Positions 5,242 to 6,612 of a stretch of 6,612 nucleotides of DNA are shown here, piece by piece. The notes under the pieces are model-generated. The model did not search any database. It saw nothing but the letters and a program-made list of their open reading frames with translations, and was not told where the DNA came from. The position numbers and the translations under genes were made by a program. The stretch is taken from the NCBI GenBank assembly GCA_017452335.1, contig JAFTMP010000171.1:1-6612 (forward strand). The letters run 5' to 3'. Numbering within the stretch: the first letter of the stretch is position 1; each line of letters starts with the position of its first letter. This stretch comes from Clostridia bacterium. Its GTDB lineage: Bacteria > Bacillota > Clostridia > Oscillospirales > CAG-272.

Positions 5242-6084
5242 ATGGCTGAAAAAGAACGGTCTTTTCAAAAGAATAAAGCAGAGTCCCGTGGGGACTTTCG
5301 ATATAAAAACAGAAACAAAGAGGAGCACGGTGCCATTGGGGAACCGGCAGAGAATGTAGTTGCCGGAAGAAACGCGGTCAGTGAGCTGTTGAAAAGCGGC
5401 AGAGCTGTGGATAAGATTTATGTGCAAAAGGGCGAGCGTGAAGGGTCTCTGCCTCTTTTGGTGGCACTGGCAAATGAGCGGCGCATCCCCGTGGTGGAGG
5501 TGCAGAAGCAGAAGCTGGACCAAATGGCGGGTGAAGTGCGTCACCAGGGCGTGGTTGCCCTGGCGGCGCAAAAGGAATATGCCACTCTTGAGGATATTTT
5601 GGCTATTGCCAAGGAGCGCGGGGAGGATCCCTTTATCGTGCTGTGCGACGGAATTGACGATCCGGGCAATTTGGGTGCGCTGATCCGCTGTGCCGACGGC
5701 GCGGGCGCACACGGTGTGGTAATCACCAAGAGAAGAAGCGTGGGACTCACTGCCGTGGTGAACAAAGCCTCTGCTGGAGCGCTGGAGCACATGGCGGTGG
5801 CAAAGGTTTCCAATCTGGCAGCGGCTATTGACGAGCTGAAAAAAGAGGGCTTTTGGATCTACGGTGCAGAGGCAGGGGGCAAGCCCTGCTATGAAACCGA
5901 TCTGAAGGGTCCCATCGCAGTGGTCATGGGTAGTGAAGGCCAGGGGCTTTCCCGCCTGGTTACCGAAAAATGCGATTTTATCATTTCCATTGATATGTAC
6001 GGAAAGGTGAATTCCTTTAACGTTTCCTGTGCGGCGGCAGTAATTCTTTGCGAGGCGGCAAGACAGCGCCACGGCAAGAAATGA
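5242..6084 (+). CDS. rlmB: 23S rRNA (guanosine-2'-O-)-methyltransferase RlmB / TrmH family
   Basis: The 280-residue protein is a SPOUT-class, SAM-dependent rRNA 2'-O-methyltransferase of the RlmB type (E. coli RlmB modifies G2251 in the peptidyl-transferase P loop). After a basic, probably flexible N-terminal extension (1-36) comes the substrate-binding domain with AGRNAVSELL (41-50) and HQGVVA (101-106). The SPOUT domain shows all three motifs: LCDGIDDPGNLGALIRCADG (134-153, with Asn143 and Arg149), VVMGSEGQGLSRL (227-239) and VNSFNVSCAAAVILCEA (256-272), which form the knotted SAM site. The ATG at 5242 follows GGAGG (5231-5235) with a 6-nt spacer. Orthologous TrmH-family members can modify other guanosines, so the exact target is inferred. 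It has its own promoter and a structured leader, and is followed 64 nt later by an acidic ORF. Confidence 0.93.
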   Translation: MAEKERSFQKNKAESRGDFRYKNRNKEEHGAIGEPAENVVAGRNAVSELLKSGRAVDKIYVQKGEREGSLPLLVALANERRIPVVEVQKQKLDQMAGEVRHQGVVALAAQKEYATLEDILAIAKERGEDPFIVLCDGIDDPGNLGALIRCADGAGAHGVVITKRRSVGLTAVVNKASAGALEHMAVAKVSNLAAAIDELKKEGFWIYGAEAGGKPCYETDLKGPIAVVMGSEGQGLSRLVTEKCDFIISIDMYGKVNSFNVSCAAAVILCEAARQRHGKK

Positions 6085-6148
6085 ATGTAAAACAAGAGCT
6101 GAATTTTAAAGAAAAAGAGAACGAAGAAATTATATACGGAGAAAAGCT

Positions 6149-6612
6149 ATGGCGCAAGATCACAAAAGGGAGCTGTCACCGGATGAGCTTCTCAAAAAAC
6201 TGTTGACCAGCTTTGGCGAGGATCCCGAGGAGGATGGCGAGGAGCAGTTGACAATAGAAGACTCTGCTCAAATGGTGAGGGAGCAATCCCGCCCCAAGGT
6301 CTATCGGGTGAAGGCAGACAAGCAGGAGCAAGAGGTATCACCAGAAAAAGAGCCGGATATTGATAAAGAAGAGCTGGAACGGCAGATCCGCAGAGCGGAG
6401 CTGTTTGTGGCAGGCATGAGAGAATCCAAGGATTCTGATGATTCTGATAAAGAAGAGCAGGATTTTGAGATCAAAGAGGATCGCACGATGTTGAAGAAAA
6501 ATCGTGAGGATGTTAAAGACGCAGAGATCCCGCCTGCAGAAAAAGAAGAAAGAGAAGAAGAAAAAGAGCCTGTCCGCGCGGAAGCGGCTCCCGAGCAAGA
6601 GGTGTGCTTGGA
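6149..6612 (+). CDS. acidic low-complexity protein, 5' part only (partial)
   Basis: The frame from the ATG at 6149 is open for 154 codons to the window edge. A GGAGA (6138-6142) gives a 6-nt spacer. The visible part starts MAQDHKRELSPDELLKKLL and is strongly charged: I count 50 Asp/Glu and 28 Lys/Arg in 154 residues, with runs such as DSDDSDKEEQ (95-104) and EKEEREEEKE (131-140). Two short predicted helices near 10-22 and 72-90 are the only hydrophobic-patterned pieces; there is no signal peptide or membrane segment so far. This looks like a disordered, acidic N-terminal region ahead of a domain that lies outside the window. It could also be a wholly disordered protein. It probably shares the rlmB transcript. 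I do not recognise the family. Confidence 0.75.
   Translation, partial: MAQDHKRELSPDELLKKLLTSFGEDPEEDGEEQLTIEDSAQMVREQSRPKVYRVKADKQEQEVSPEKEPDIDKEELERQIRRAELFVAGMRESKDSDDSDKEEQDFEIKEDRTMLKKNREDVKDAEIPPAEKEEREEEKEPVRAEAAPEQEVCL

Noticed and set aside
5128..6072. 314-codon minus-strand open frame opposite rlmB
   Set aside because: It is an antisense shadow of a clear rlmB gene, with a composition rich in His, Cys and Leu, no recognisable motif, and a reading that crosses the rlmB promoter.
6081..6206. 41-codon ORF overlapping the rlmB stop as ATGA
   Set aside because: No ribosome binding site, no family resemblance, and it overlaps out of frame with the better supported ORF at 6149, which has a GGAGA at proper spacing.

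Overview
The window looks like chromosomal housekeeping DNA from a low-to-mid GC Firmicute, most likely a Clostridia-class (gut-type) bacterium. That rests on AGGAGG-type ribosome binding sites, SigA-like promoters with TATAAT boxes, a spoVG gene, a YpsA-type SLOG gene and a stand-alone murC outside a dcw cluster. The species cannot be named from sequence alone. I see no insertion sequence, tRNA, rRNA, CRISPR array or prophage gene.

Layout from left to right. The last 31 codons of an unrecognised plus-strand gene end at 98. They converge on a minus-strand pair, glyA (serine hydroxymethyltransferase) followed by a small SLOG/DUF1273 protein, with a bidirectional hairpin terminator (114-152) between them. 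A striking perfect 14-bp inverted repeat (694-725) separates glyA from the SLOG gene. glyA is divergent from a yihY/brkB-type membrane protein gene, and both have good promoters in the shared intergenic region. A perfect Spo0A-box-like 9-mer lies inside the yihY promoter. yihY converges on spoVG through a compact shared terminator (3119-3147). spoVG is divergent from murC across about 265 bp of AT-rich DNA. murC is followed by a separately promoted rlmB (23S rRNA Gm methyltransferase, TrmH/SpoU family). A very acidic, probably disordered protein then starts at 6149 and runs off the window.

Functionally the genes are core ones: one-carbon/serine-glycine metabolism (glyA), the first amino acid addition in peptidoglycan precursor synthesis (murC), an RNA-binding regulator linked to sporulation and septation in relatives (spoVG), rRNA modification (rlmB), and an inner-membrane protein of unclear role (yihY). 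The SLOG gene may also touch cell division, since its B. subtilis relative YpsA does. I found no clear new multi-gene system. The interesting signals are regulatory or residue-level: the rlmB leader with mutually exclusive GC-rich pairings that reach the Shine-Dalgarno sequence, the inverted repeat in front of an SD-less SLOG gene, the Spo0A-box candidate, and a MurC in which a normally invariant Asn is His.
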